A program made the translations under genes and the position numbers. A stretch of DNA of 64,000 bases from Ralstonia sp. A12 (lineage in GTDB: Bacteria; Pseudomonadota; Gammaproteobacteria; Burkholderiales; Burkholderiaceae), in the NCBI RefSeq assembly GCF_000801955.1, contig NZ_JSZO01000007.1, forward strand, positions 310,001 through 374,000, given 5' to 3'. Below, piece by piece: positions 23,587-33,521 of this stretch (position 1 is the stretch's first letter; the number at the start of each line of letters is the position of its first letter). Below the pieces are notes generated by a model, which saw nothing but the letters and a program-made list of their open reading frames with translations, made no database searches and had not been told where the DNA came from.

Positions 23587-24111
23587 TCAGCCGCGCACCA
23601 GCCGCGTGCCGGCCAGGCGGTCGTGCAGAAACTGGCGCTGTGGGTCCAGCCATGCCAGCGCGCCCCACGCCAGCACGCAGGCCAGTGCGACGCCTGCGCC
23701 GGTCCAGCGTGAAACCCCGCACACATGAATGATGCCGACGGCTACGACCACCCAGATCCAGGCCAGCGCATAACGCGCAATGGCACGGCCGAGCGAAATG
23801 GGGGAGCCGTCCGCGTTCACGACGCGCATGCGCCACGTCTGCATGGCGAGCGTCTGGCCGCGCTTGCGCCAGAAACCCACGAAATACAGGCCGAGCGCGA
23901 AGAACCCCCACACTTGCAGGCCGATATCGCCCGTGCGCGCCAGCGGCGGAATGATTGCGCGCAGTAGCAGAAAGATCGCTGTCGCGCCAAACATCACGCC
24001 AAACAGCAGCAAGCCCTCGTAGAGCATCGCAGCCAGTCGGCGGCGCAGCGTGGGAGCGGCGAGTGGATCAGGCGTCGTGACAGGCGAGGAGGGGGAAGCG
24101 GTAGTGGCCAT
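23587..24111 (-). CDS. RDD-family membrane protein
   Basis: The 174-residue protein is of the RDD family with about four transmembrane helices. The first Arg-Asp-Asp-like region is TLRRRLAAMLYEGLLLFG, followed by the RDD hallmark RKRGQTLAMQTWRMRVVNADG. Function is not defined; some members affect ion homeostasis. It lies 92 bases downstream of the DUF3106 gene on the same strand, within the sigma-factor cluster. Confidence 0.87.
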   Translation of the reverse strand: MATTASPSSPVTTPDPLAAPTLRRRLAAMLYEGLLLFGVMFGATAIFLLLRAIIPPLARTGDIGLQVWGFFALGLYFVGFWRKRGQTLAMQTWRMRVVNADGSPISLGRAIARYALAWIWVVVAVGIIHVCGVSRWTGAGVALACVLAWGALAWLDPQRQFLHDRLAGTRLVRG

Positions 24112-24203
24112 CGAACCGGGTAAGCGCAGGCTGGGCGTAATTGATCGTGCGCCCGCACAACGTGCGCGGCGCGTGATCGGATTATGCCAAAGGGTGTGCG
24201 GGC

Positions 24204-25055
24204 TTAGCCGCCCAGTACGGTCGACGGTGGAGGATTGCCTGAATCGCCGTCGGGGCTAGTCGCTGGAGCAACCGGATGTGCCGGCGTGATCGGCGCACTT
24301 GCCGGTGCTGGCGCCACTGCAGCGGGGGCGGGTGCTGCTGCGGCAGGCGCAGATGCCGCAGCCGTTGCAGTGGACTTGGCCGGCGCCAGCGGATTCGGCG
24401 CCGATTTTGTCGTGCCCGGCTTGGTGCGACCATGGTGGACGGCCTTGGCTGCGTCCTTGGCCAGGCTTGTGCTGCCTGGCAATGCCGTCACCGCAGACGG
24501 ACGCTTCTGCGCCTTGGCGGCAGCAGCAAGCTCCTTCTTCTGCTCATCAGGCAGTTGCTGGTAACGCTGCCAGGCCTCGCTCTTCTTCTGCACCGGAACC
24601 GACTTGGTGGTCTGGAAGTTTTCGCGCGCACGGTGGCGCTGTTCCGGGGTCAGCTTGACCCAGTCCGCCATGCGCGTCTGCAGACGCTGCTGCTGCGCAG
24701 GTGCGTACTTCGGATAGGCCTGGGCAATCTGCAGCCATTTCTTGCGGGCAAGCTCGGGCATGCCGTTCCACTCCGGCGCGAGCGGCGCCAGGATGCGCTG
24801 CTGCACGATGGTCAACTCTGACCAGTTCGGATGGATGGACGGTTGCGGATTGGTGGTCGGTGGCGTGGGCAGCGCCAACGGTGCGTTGGTGCTGATGTCA
24901 GGCGCGGCAACTGGTGCCGATGCGGCCGGAACTTGTGCAATCGCCAGTCCGGCGGTCAGCCCAGCGGCGCCAATCAGCGCGAAGAGGGTAGCGCACAGGC
25001 GCGAGGTCTGGCCGCCTCGCGGTGGTTGGCCGTGGGTGCGGTGGAAGTTGCTCAT
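24204..25055 (-). CDS. DUF3106 domain protein, exported
   Basis: The 283-residue protein has a long n-region and a hydrophobic signal segment (about 22-40, ATLFALIGAAGLTAGLAIA). The DUF3106 core follows (about 75-185), rich in W and in LTPEQRHRARENFQ-type repeats that resemble periplasmic Spy/CpxP-like helical proteins. The C-terminal 100 residues are low-complexity Ala/Pro/Thr. It probably acts in the periplasm. It sits 11 bases after DUF3619 and belongs to the sigma-factor operon. No enzymatic function is known. Confidence 0.85.
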   Translation of the reverse strand: MSNFHRTHGQPPRGGQTSRLCATLFALIGAAGLTAGLAIAQVPAASAPVAAPDISTNAPLALPTPPTTNPQPSIHPNWSELTIVQQRILAPLAPEWNGMPELARKKWLQIAQAYPKYAPAQQQRLQTRMADWVKLTPEQRHRARENFQTTKSVPVQKKSEAWQRYQQLPDEQKKELAAAAKAQKRPSAVTALPGSTSLAKDAAKAVHHGRTKPGTTKSAPNPLAPAKSTATAAASAPAAAAPAPAAVAPAPASAPITPAHPVAPATSPDGDSGNPPPSTVLGG

Positions 25056-25066
25056 CGATCAGCCTT

Positions 25067-25513
25067 TCACTGCTGATCGCGTTTATCGAGGTACTGATGG
25101 AAGCCTTGATCGGCGTAGGCGGCCAGCGGCAGGTCGTCGAGCAGCATGGCGGCGTCGACCTCGGCGAGCTCGTCCACGCGTTGTTGCTGCTGCCACTGAT
25201 AGATGCCGGCAAGCCCTGCAACCAGCGCGATGGTCGGCCACAGCAGGCCAAATCGACGCAGGAACGCGCCGAGGCGCTGCAGCGGCGACGTGGCGTCGTC
25301 CTCCAAGTCGAAGGAGACCTGACCCACACCCGGCATGACCAGGGCAGGCGAGCGCACTGTGCTCGGCGCTTCCGCTTTCTTATGCGCGAGCGCCGTTCGG
25401 CGTGCCGCAGAGAGGCGGTCACGTACGTCAGGCGGCAACTGTCCGGCCGACTCGTTCAGAGCGGTGCGGACGGCGTGCACAAAGCGGCGTTCTCGAAGTT
25501 CTACCTTGTTCAT
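25067..25513 (-). CDS. DUF3619 protein; candidate anti-sigma factor
   Basis: The 148-residue protein has a charged N-terminal cytoplasmic region (1-80), one transmembrane helix (about 88-108, FGLLWPTIALVAGLAGIYQW) and a short C-terminal tail. This topology matches single-pass anti-sigma factors, but no ZAS motif (HxxxCxxC) is present. Its ATG overlaps the stop of the ECF sigma gene by four bases, so synthesis is coupled. That pairing makes an anti-sigma role the leading hypothesis. The family itself is uncharacterised. Confidence 0.85.
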   Translation of the reverse strand: MNKVELRERRFVHAVRTALNESAGQLPPDVRDRLSAARRTALAHKKAEAPSTVRSPALVMPGVGQVSFDLEDDATSPLQRLGAFLRRFGLLWPTIALVAGLAGIYQWQQQQRVDELAEVDAAMLLDDLPLAAYADQGFHQYLDKRDQQ

Positions 25514-26076
25514 AGTCGGATCCCTCGCGCCCGCAGCGCTTGGGCCAGGGCGTGCGTTGCCCGCGAGCAGTGCGTTTTCACGCTCCCCTCGGAACAGCCC
25601 ATCGCCTGGGCAGTTTCGGCAACATCCATGTCTTCCCAGTAACGCATCAGAAAGGCTTCCCGTTGACGTGTGGGGAGCTTCTCGATTTCGCGTTCCAGGA
25701 TTTCCAGCATCTGCGAGCGCTCGACCTTGTCGGCGCTGCTTTCTGCTGCTGTGGAGCCGGCTTCACTTTCGATCAGCTCCAGCGGGTCGGTATCGTCGCC
25801 TTCTGCATCCGTGCGGAAGCTGGAGAACAGGCTGACCCACGTGTTGCGCACCTTGGAGCGGCGGAACCAGTCGTGGATCGTGTTCTGCAGAATGCGCTGG
25901 AACAGCAGCGGCAGTTCGGCCTCGGGCTTGTCGCCATATTTTTCGGCCAGCTTGATCATCGCGTCCTGCACGATGTCGAGCGCAGCGTCGTCGTCGCGGA
26001 CCGCGAATACTGCCTGCTTGAAGGCGCGTTTTTCGACGCTTATGAGGAAGGCCGACAGTTCCTGTTCAGAGGCCAT
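25510..26076 (-). CDS. ECF-type RNA polymerase sigma factor (RpoE-like)
   Basis: The 188-residue sigma factor has region 2 at about residues 10-75 (AVFAVRDDDAALDIVQDAMIKLAEKY; LLFQRILQNTIHDWFRR) and region 4 at about 125-182 (LPTRQREAFLMRYWEDMDVAETAQAMGCSEGSVKTHCSRA). It is the first gene of a leftward cluster with DUF3619, DUF3106, RDD and a hydrolase. It probably directs an envelope-stress or surface regulon and may autoregulate. Two related dyads (26168-26235) lie upstream. Confidence 0.95.
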   Translation of the reverse strand: MASEQELSAFLISVEKRAFKQAVFAVRDDDAALDIVQDAMIKLAEKYGDKPEAELPLLFQRILQNTIHDWFRRSKVRNTWVSLFSSFRTDAEGDDTDPLELIESEAGSTAAESSADKVERSQMLEILEREIEKLPTRQREAFLMRYWEDMDVAETAQAMGCSEGSVKTHCSRATHALAQALRARGIRL

Positions 26077-26167
26077 ACAACAGCGGGTGCGAATCCTGTG
26101 GGGCGGGTTGGCGAAATTTCACATTGTCATGAAGTGATGCGATGTGAACATGACGCCGCGCAGCAGC

Positions 26168-26235
26168 GACGGTCTAGACCGTCAAAAATGTTGCGATGCT
26201 AGCAAAAATGCGGGTCGACGGACAGTCCGACCGTC
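26168..26235. promoter_or_regulatory. Two related dyads in the sigma-factor/ilvB intergenic region
   Basis: A perfect 16-bp palindrome, GACGGTCTAGACCGTC (26168-26183), is followed 50 bases later, centre to centre, by GACGG-N9-CCGTC (26217-26235), which also contains CGGAC/GTCCG. Both share GACGG/CCGTC arms, and the spacing is about five helical turns. They look like paired operator sites in the 379-base gap between the divergent sigma gene and ilvB. The bound protein is unknown. The rest of the gap shows no clear promoter or gene. Confidence 0.45.
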
Positions 26236-26455
26236 TGGCGGACCGCTCGGTGTGGCCGCGGTGTGGTGATTCGCGCCGCTGCTGGACCACCATGCGGCAT
26301 TGCAGTATCATCATCGGTTCACAACATCTGTGGTTTGTCTCATCTGGCTGCCCATCAGGCGGCCATCCATGCAGACGCGCACCGCTCAAATCCGTGCCAC
26401 AAGCCCGGTAGAGAGCATCCAAACAATTTTTTGCCGAAAATTGCAAAGGACTGAC

Positions 26456-28213
26456 ATGAATATGCCAAGCGCGGAATTTTCCCACGCCAATAGCGGTTCA
26501 TCTGCCGACATGATGGGGGCTGACATCCTCGTCAATGCGCTCGCGGCAGAGGGCGTCGAGTTCGTCTGGGGTTACCCCGGCGGCGCGGTGCTCTATATCT
26601 ACGACGCGTTCTACAAGCAAAACAAGATCGAACACATCCTGGTGCGCCATGAACAGGCGGCAGTCCATGCGGCTGACGGCTATGCGCGCGCCACGGGCAA
26701 GGTCGGTGTCGCCCTCGTGACGTCCGGCCCTGGCGTGACCAATGCCGTGACCGGCATCGCCACCGCCTACCTGGATTCGATCCCGATGGTGATCATCACC
26801 GGCAACGTGCCGACGCACGCCATCGGCCAGGATGCCTTCCAGGAATGCGACACCGTCGGCATCACCCGCCCGATCGTCAAGCACAACTTCCTGGTCAAGG
26901 ATGTGCGCAACCTCGCTTCGACCATCAAGAAGGCGTTCTACATTGCCGCGACGGGCCGTCCGGGCCCGGTGGTGGTGGACATCCCGAAAGATGTTTCGCG
27001 CGAGATGTGCAAGTACGAGTATCCGAAGACCATCGAGATGCGCTCGTACAACCCCGTCAACAAGGGGCACTCCGGCCAGATCCGCAAGGCGGTGAGTCTG
27101 CTGCTGCAGGCCGAACGTCCGTACATCTATTCGGGTGGCGGCGTGGTGCTTGCCGAGGCCAGCGAAGAGCTGCGTCAACTGGCTGCGCTAACGGGTTACC
27201 CGGTCACGAACACGCTGATGGGCCTGGGCGCATTCCCCGGCACCAGCAAGCAGTTCGTCGGCATGCTGGGCATGCACGGTACCTACGAAGCCAACATGGC
27301 GATGCAGAACTGCGACGTGCTGATCGCCATCGGCGCGCGCTTTGATGATCGCGTGATCGGCAGCCCGGCGCACTTCACGTCGCAGCCGCGCAAGATCATC
27401 CACATCGACATCGATCCGTCGTCCATCTCCAAGCGGGTGAAGGTCGACATCCCCATCGTCGGCAACGTCAAGGACGTGCTGCAGGAGATGATCGCCCAGA
27501 TCCAGTCTGGCGAAGCTAAGCCGAACAAGACGGCGCTGGCCAAGTGGTGGGAGCAGATCGAGCAGTGGCGCAGCGTCGACTGCCTGAAGTACGACCGCAC
27601 CTCCGAGATCATCAAGCCGCAGTACGTGGTCGAGAAGATCTGGGAACTGACGAATGGCGACGCCTTCGTCTGCTCCGACGTGGGTCAGCACCAGATGTGG
27701 GCTGCGCAGTTCTACAAGTTCAACGAGCCGCGTCGCTGGATCAACTCCGGTGGCCTGGGCACGATGGGCGTGGGCCTGCCGTACGCCATGGGCATCAAGA
27801 AGGCGTTCCCGGACAAGGAAGTCGTCACCATCACCGGTGAAGGCTCGATCCAGATGTGTATCCAGGAACTGTCGACCTGCCTGCAGTACGACACCCCAGT
27901 GAAGATCTGCTCGCTCAACAACGGCTATCTGGGCATGGTGCGTCAGTGGCAGGAAATCGAGTACGACAACCGTTACTCGCACTCCTACATGCAGGCGCTG
28001 CCCGACTTCGTGAAGCTGGCTGAGTCGTACGGCCACGTTGGCATGCGCGTCGAAAAGACCGCTGACGTTGAGCCTGCGCTGCGCGAAGCCTTCCGACTCA
28101 AGGATCGCACCGTGTTCCTCGACTTCCAGACCGACCCGACCGAAAACGTCTGGCCGATGGTCCAGGCGGGCAAGGGCATCTCTGAAATGCTGCTCGGCGC
28201 GGAGGACCTGTAA
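26456..28213 (+). CDS. ilvB: Acetolactate synthase large subunit
   Basis: The 585-residue catalytic subunit makes acetolactate and acetohydroxybutyrate for valine, leucine and isoleucine. The thiamine-activating Glu is in LVRHEQAAVHAADGYARATG. Three domains are in normal order (TPP Pyr, central FAD, C-terminal TPP). The TPP-Mg motif reads GEGSIQMCIQE...SLNNGYLG, with Glu in place of the usual second-position Asp of GDG. The ATG at 26456 has an AAAGGA site; 52 upstream in-frame codons lack similarity. It overlaps ilvH by one base. Confidence 0.97.
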   Translation: MNMPSAEFSHANSGSSADMMGADILVNALAAEGVEFVWGYPGGAVLYIYDAFYKQNKIEHILVRHEQAAVHAADGYARATGKVGVALVTSGPGVTNAVTGIATAYLDSIPMVIITGNVPTHAIGQDAFQECDTVGITRPIVKHNFLVKDVRNLASTIKKAFYIAATGRPGPVVVDIPKDVSREMCKYEYPKTIEMRSYNPVNKGHSGQIRKAVSLLLQAERPYIYSGGGVVLAEASEELRQLAALTGYPVTNTLMGLGAFPGTSKQFVGMLGMHGTYEANMAMQNCDVLIAIGARFDDRVIGSPAHFTSQPRKIIHIDIDPSSISKRVKVDIPIVGNVKDVLQEMIAQIQSGEAKPNKTALAKWWEQIEQWRSVDCLKYDRTSEIIKPQYVVEKIWELTNGDAFVCSDVGQHQMWAAQFYKFNEPRRWINSGGLGTMGVGLPYAMGIKKAFPDKEVVTITGEGSIQMCIQELSTCLQYDTPVKICSLNNGYLGMVRQWQEIEYDNRYSHSYMQALPDFVKLAESYGHVGMRVEKTADVEPALREAFRLKDRTVFLDFQTDPTENVWPMVQAGKGISEMLLGAEDL

Positions 28214-28704
28214 TGCGTCACATCATTTCCGTCCTGCTGGAAAACGAAGCCGGCGCGCTGTCGCGCGTGGTGGGTTTGTTCTCGGCGCGCGGCTACAACA
28301 TCGAGACGCTGACGGTCGCTCCGACCGAAGACGCCTCGCTGTCGCGCATGACGATCGTCACGACCGGTTCGGACGACATCATCGAGCAGATCACCAAGCA
28401 CCTGAATCGCCTTGTGGAAGTCGTCAAGGTCGTCGACCTGACCGAAGGCGCGCACATCGAGCGCGAGCTGATGCTCGTGAAGGTGCGCGCGGTCGGCAAG
28501 GAACGCGAGGAGATGAAGCGTACGGCGGACATCTTCCGCGGCCGCGTCATCGACGTGACCGAGAAGACCTACACGATCGAGCTGACCGGCAACGGCAGCA
28601 AGCTTGACGCGTTTCTTGATGCCATCGACCGTACTGCCATCCTTGAGACCGTCCGTACGGGCGGCTCGGGCATCGGCCGCGGCGAGCGCATTCTGAAGGT
28701 TTGA
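28213..28704 (+). CDS. ilvH: Acetolactate synthase small (regulatory) subunit
   Basis: The 163-residue subunit has an N-terminal ACT domain (MRHIISVLLENEAGALSRVVGLFSARGYNIETL, residues 1-75), which binds valine for feedback inhibition. A C-terminal ACT-like domain (about 80-160) activates IlvB. The ATG overlaps the ilvB stop (TAATG), so expression is coupled. Length and order are standard for ilvBH. Confidence 0.97.
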   Translation: MRHIISVLLENEAGALSRVVGLFSARGYNIETLTVAPTEDASLSRMTIVTTGSDDIIEQITKHLNRLVEVVKVVDLTEGAHIERELMLVKVRAVGKEREEMKRTADIFRGRVIDVTEKTYTIELTGNGSKLDAFLDAIDRTAILETVRTGGSGIGRGERILKV

Positions 28705-28769
28705 ACCGGCGCGTGCACGAGCGTGTAACTGCGGCCGGACCCCATAGATCAGCAATATTTGAAAATTAG

Positions 28770-29795
<1,026 letters not shown>

Positions 29796-29818
29796 TCGCC
29801 CGCGCCTTGTGCGAGAAG

Positions 29819-29846
29819 AAAGCCAGCCTTCGGGCTGGCTTTTTTT
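29819..29846 (+). terminator. Rho-independent terminator after ilvC
   Basis: AGCCAGCC (29821-29828) and GGCTGGCT (29833-29840) form an 8-bp stem capped by a TTCG tetraloop and followed by six T. It ends the ilvBHC transcript. Confidence 0.95.
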
Positions 29847-29945
29847 ATGCTGAATCCACAGGAGGATGTACCGTTTCGAGTGCTGGCGCGGTCCCGTGTC
29901 GGCTAGAATGCCGCATTTCCTTCAAGACGCTGTCGAGGTCTGATT

Positions 29946-30593
29946 TTGAACAACACGTATCCGCATCCCATCATCGCCCGCGAGGGCTGGCCGTACCTGG
30001 GCGGGATCTTCATTGTCTCGCTCATCGTGCAGGTTGCCGCCGGCTTCGGCTGGGCTTGGCCGTTCTGGGTGCTGACGCTGTTCGTGCTGCAGTTTTTCCG
30101 TGATCCGGCGCGTGCGGTGCCAACGCAGGCCAACGCGATTCTTTCGCCGGCCGACGGCCGTATCGTCGCCGTCGAACAAGTGCGTGATCCGTACGCCGAT
30201 CGCGACTCGCTGAAGATCAGCGTGTTCATGAACGTCTTCAATGTGCACTCGAACCGCGCGCCCGTCGATGGCACGGTGCAGCAGGTGCAGTACTTCCCGG
30301 GCAAGTTCGTCAATGCAGACCTGGACAAGGCTTCGCTCGAGAACGAGCGCAACGCAGTCGTCCTGCGCCGTCCCGATGGCCAGCTCGTCACCTCAGTGCA
30401 GGTGGCCGGGTTGATCGCGCGCCGCATCCTTTGCTATACCAAGGCAGGGGAGAGTCTCTCGCGCGGTCAGCGTTATGGCTTCATCCGCTTTGGCTCGCGC
30501 GTCGACGTGTACCTGCCGCTGACGGCGCGCCCGCGCGTGACGATCGGCGAGAAGGTGTCGGCCACGCTGACGGTGCTCGCCGAACTGGACTGA
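29946..30593 (+). CDS. psd: Phosphatidylserine decarboxylase proenzyme
   Basis: The 215-residue short-form PSD makes phosphatidylethanolamine from phosphatidylserine. It has N-terminal membrane helices (about 18-50), Asp70 (SPADGRI), His101 (NVHSNR) and the self-cleavage site Gly183-Ser184 in [11 protein letters not shown], where Ser becomes the pyruvoyl group. The start is a TTG with a GAGG site, giving [15 protein letters not shown] as in relatives. A -10-like TAGAAT (29904-29909) precedes it. pssA, which makes its substrate, follows after 13 bases. Confidence 0.95.
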   Translation: MNNTYPHPIIAREGWPYLGGIFIVSLIVQVAAGFGWAWPFWVLTLFVLQFFRDPARAVPTQANAILSPADGRIVAVEQVRDPYADRDSLKISVFMNVFNVHSNRAPVDGTVQQVQYFPGKFVNADLDKASLENERNAVVLRRPDGQLVTSVQVAGLIARRILCYTKAGESLSRGQRYGFIRFGSRVDVYLPLTARPRVTIGEKVSATLTVLAELD

Positions 30594-30606
30594 TCCGGAG
30601 GCCGTC

Positions 30607-31479
30607 ATGCCCGCGTTCAATCGGCGCAAGAAGCGCTTTACCCCCAGCAACGTGACGCACCTGCGTCCGCTGCGCCACAACCAGCCGCGCCCGGATGACG
30701 ACGATCTGGAAGTCGTTCGTCCCCGCCGCCGCGGCATCTATCTGCTGCCCAACGCGTTCACGACGGCTGCGCTGTTCGCTGGCTTCTTCGCCATCGTGCA
30801 GGCGATGAACCTGAACTTCGAGACGGCGGCCATTGCTATCTTCGCGGCGATGGTGCTCGACGGCATGGATGGCCGTGTCGCACGCCTCACCAACACGCAA
30901 AGCGCGTTCGGCGAACAGTACGATTCGCTGTCCGATATGGTGTCGTTTGGCGTGGCCCCCGCGTTGGTGATGTACGAGTGGATCCTGCGTGATCTGGGCA
31001 AGTGGGGCTGGCTGGCCGCATTTGTCTACTGCGCGGGTGCGGCATTGCGGCTTGCGCGGTTCAACACCAACATCGGCGTGGTCGATAAGCGCTTCTTCCA
31101 GGGCATGCCGAGCCCTGCCGCAGCCGCACTCATCGCCGGCTTCGTCTGGCTGGCGATCGACAACAAGCTGCCGGTGAAAGAGCTGTGGATGCCGTGGGTC
31201 GCCTTCGGGCTCACCTTGTACGCGGGGCTGTCGATGGTGTCGAACGCACCGTTCTACAGCGGCAAGGTGCTGGGTGTGCGGAATCGCGTGCCGTTCGGTG
31301 TGATGGTGCTGATGCTCGTGCTGTTCGTGGTCGTGTCGAGCGACCCGCCGGTGGCGCTGTTCGGCCTGTTTGTCGGCTACGCGGTGTCGGGCTACCTGCT
31401 CTGGGGCTGGCGTACGCTGCACGGGCAGCAGGGCAGCCCACGCATGCCGAATCAGACATCGGACGAAGTGCATGAGTGA
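30607..31479 (+). CDS. pssA: CDP-diacylglycerol-serine O-phosphatidyltransferase
   Basis: The 290-residue integral membrane enzyme of the CDP-alcohol phosphatidyltransferase family has the signature D88-G-x2-A-R-x8-G102-x3-D106-x3-D110, complete and correctly spaced. About eight transmembrane helices follow a basic N-terminus. It makes phosphatidylserine for Psd, encoded just upstream, so the pair builds phosphatidylethanolamine. The ribosome-binding site GGAGG lies close before the ATG. Confidence 0.96.
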   Translation: MPAFNRRKKRFTPSNVTHLRPLRHNQPRPDDDDLEVVRPRRRGIYLLPNAFTTAALFAGFFAIVQAMNLNFETAAIAIFAAMVLDGMDGRVARLTNTQSAFGEQYDSLSDMVSFGVAPALVMYEWILRDLGKWGWLAAFVYCAGAALRLARFNTNIGVVDKRFFQGMPSPAAAALIAGFVWLAIDNKLPVKELWMPWVAFGLTLYAGLSMVSNAPFYSGKVLGVRNRVPFGVMVLMLVLFVVVSSDPPVALFGLFVGYAVSGYLLWGWRTLHGQQGSPRMPNQTSDEVHE

Positions 31480-31503
31480 CCGATGCGGCGCGCTATTGTG
31501 CGC

Positions 31504-31532
31504 TTGCGTCAATTTTTGAATTCGTCTATAGT
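31504..31532 (+). promoter_or_regulatory. Sigma-70 promoter of the leuA leader
   Basis: TTGCGT (31504-31509), a 17-base spacer and TATAGT (31527-31532) predict transcription starting near 31538-31540, at or just before the leader-peptide ATG (31540). Confidence 0.75.
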
Positions 31533-31539
31533 CGTTCGC

Positions 31540-31623
31540 ATGCTTTCGCACCCGATTTCCATTCTGATTACGCTAGTCTCGATTGATGGCCTACTAGGTC
31601 GTCAGGTCGGGACACGTGCATAG
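31540..31623 (+). CDS. leuL: leu operon leader peptide (27 residues)
   Basis: A short frame upstream of leuA encodes 27 residues rich in Leu, Ile and Val, including codons CTG (31564), CTA (31573) and the tandem CTA CTA (31591-31596). CTA is rare in this GC-rich genome, so its use here is telling. It stops with TAG at 31621, about 60 bases before a terminator. Ribosome stalling at Leu codons would report leucine shortage, as in other leu attenuators. The start is essentially leaderless given the promoter position. Confidence 0.7.
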   Translation: MLSHPISILITLVSIDGLLGRQVGTRA

Positions 31624-31717
31624 GAAATCGCAAGACAAGGCAAGCAGAAACCGCCAAGTTTTCGCGAACCAGAATTCACAGCGCCCCGGCCTGCAACCAT
31701 GCACGCCGGGGCGTTTT
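31603..31717 (+). promoter_or_regulatory. leuA attenuator: antiterminator and terminator arms
   Basis: CGCCCCGGC (31682-31690) and GCCGGGGCG (31705-31713) form a 9-bp terminator stem followed by TTTT. CAGGTCGGG (31603-31611), inside the leader peptide gene, can pair with CCCGGCCTG (31685-31693) with one G-U pair and would break the terminator stem. This is the mutually exclusive pairing expected of attenuation. A ribosome at the tandem CTA codons would partly cover the antiterminator arm, so stalling at the earlier Leu codons may matter more. Confidence 0.65.
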
Positions 31718-31793
31718 GCATTCTGCGCCGCAAAAAACATCTGAGACACCACTGAGACCGACGTCAAAAACGTCACCCCACCAAGGAGCCGCC

Positions 31794-33335
31794 ATGAGCG
31801 ACAAACTCATCATTTTCGATACCACCTTGCGCGACGGCGAGCAGTCCCCCGGGGCGTCGATGACCAAGGAAGAGAAGATCCGCATTGCCAAGCAACTCGA
31901 GCGGCTCAAGGTGGATGTGATCGAAGCCGGCTTTGCGGCCAGCTCCAATGGCGACTTTGAGGCGATCCGTGCGATTGCCCAGTCGGTCAAGGATTCGCGA
32001 ATTTGTTCGCTGGCCCGTGCGAACGACCGCGACATCTCCCGCGCCGCCGAGGCACTCAAGCCGGCTGGCCAGTTCCGTATCCACACGTTCATCGCCACGT
32101 CGGCGCTGCACATGGAGAAGAAGCTGCGCATGTCGCCGGATCAGGTGTACGAGCAGGCGCGTCTGGCTGTGCGCTTCGCCCGCCAGTTCACGGATGACAT
32201 CGAGTTTTCGCCGGAAGACGGCAGCCGCTCCGACATGGACTTCCTCTGCCGCGTGCTGGAGGGCGTGATCGACGAAGGCGCGACGACCATCAACCTGCCG
32301 GATACGGTGGGTTATGCGGTGCCGGAAGGCTACGCTGCGCTGATCCGCTCGGTGCGCGAGCGCATCCCGAATTCGGACAAGGCGATCTGGTCGGTGCATT
32401 GCCATGACGACCTGGGCATGGCCGTTGCCAATTCGCTGACCGCTGTCCAGTTGGGCGGCGCACGCCAGATCGAATGCACGATCAACGGCCTGGGCGAGCG
32501 CGCCGGCAACACCAGCCTTGAAGAGGTGGTGATGGCCGTCAAGACGCGCCGCGATTACTTCAACCTCGACGTCGGTGTCGATACCTCGCAGATCGTGCCG
32601 GCCTCCAAGCTGGTCTCGCAGATCACTGGCTTCGTCGTGCAGCCGAACAAGGCGGTGGTGGGCGCCAACGCGTTCGCACATGCTTCCGGCATCCACCAAG
32701 ACGGCGTGCTCAAGGCGCGTGATACCTACGAAATCATGCGCGCCGAAGACGTGGGCTGGACGGCCAACAAGATCGTCCTGGGCAAACTCTCGGGCCGCAA
32801 TGCATTCAAGCAGCGCCTGCAGGAACTGGGCATTGAGCTGGATTCCGAAGCCGAACTGAACGCCGCGTTCACGCGCTTCAAAGAACTCGCTGACCAGAAG
32901 GCCGAGATTTTCGACGAGGACATCGTCGCCATCGTCTCCAACGAGGCCCAGCACAGCGAGGGTGAACACTTCCGCTTCGTATCGCTGGCGCAGCGCTCGG
33001 AAACCGGTGAGCGCCCGCACGCGCGCATCGTCTTCGTTGCCGATGGCAAGGAAGTGACGGGTGAGGCCGAGGGTAATGGCCCGGTGGATGCCACGCTCAA
33101 TGCCATCGAAAGCAAGGTCGCCAGCGGTGCTGAGCAGCTTCTGTACTCGGTCAACGCCATCACGACTGGCACGCAGGCGCAGGGTGAGGTGACAGTGCGT
33201 TTGTCCAAGTCGGGCCGCATCGTCAACGGCGTGGGCACGGATCCGGACATCGTCGCGGCTTCGGCCAAAGCTTACCTGGCTGCATTGAACAAGCTGCAGG
33301 ACAAGAGCAGCGAAAAACTCAATCCGCAGATCTGA
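31794..33335 (+). CDS. leuA: 2-isopropylmalate synthase
   Basis: The 513-residue enzyme condenses acetyl-CoA with 2-oxoisovalerate, the first committed step of leucine synthesis. The N-terminal HMGL-like TIM barrel has the metal-site motif [13 protein letters not shown] near residue 10 and [13 protein letters not shown]. The C-terminal LeuA regulatory domain (about 390-510) binds leucine. The ATG at 31794 has AAGGAG upstream; earlier in-frame codons lie in the attenuator. Regulation is by leader peptide attenuation plus allosteric inhibition. Confidence 0.97.
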   Translation: MSDKLIIFDTTLRDGEQSPGASMTKEEKIRIAKQLERLKVDVIEAGFAASSNGDFEAIRAIAQSVKDSRICSLARANDRDISRAAEALKPAGQFRIHTFIATSALHMEKKLRMSPDQVYEQARLAVRFARQFTDDIEFSPEDGSRSDMDFLCRVLEGVIDEGATTINLPDTVGYAVPEGYAALIRSVRERIPNSDKAIWSVHCHDDLGMAVANSLTAVQLGGARQIECTINGLGERAGNTSLEEVVMAVKTRRDYFNLDVGVDTSQIVPASKLVSQITGFVVQPNKAVVGANAFAHASGIHQDGVLKARDTYEIMRAEDVGWTANKIVLGKLSGRNAFKQRLQELGIELDSEAELNAAFTRFKELADQKAEIFDEDIVAIVSNEAQHSEGEHFRFVSLAQRSETGERPHARIVFVADGKEVTGEAEGNGPVDATLNAIESKVASGAEQLLYSVNAITTGTQAQGEVTVRLSKSGRIVNGVGTDPDIVAASAKAYLAALNKLQDKSSEKLNPQI

Positions 33336-33521
33336 TCGCGGGTTTCAACGAACACACGCAGGAGTCAGCCCAGACCCCAACACGATTACCACTGAGCGCG
33401 CACCCGGTTATCCACCGGAACGCGAAGCGGGTGCGGCGGCACCGGACACGTCAGGAGCGTGATTTCCGAGCCGACCGTCTTTGAGAGCGATGTCTGTGTG
33501 ATCCACGACATGGCCGACCCG

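Noticed and set aside
26292-26411. Short frame with three consecutive Ile codons upstream of ilvB, considered as an ilv leader peptide
   Set aside because: No terminator-antiterminator pair follows it, the peptide is not otherwise rich in Ile, Val or Leu, and no ribosome-binding site is present.
26300-26455. N-terminal extension of ilvB
   Set aside because: The extra 52 codons do not resemble IlvB; the ATG at 26456 has a good AAAGGA site and gives the usual length.
31773-33020. 415-codon frame antisense to leuA
   Set aside because: Shadow of leuA; composition is His/Arg-rich without a domain.
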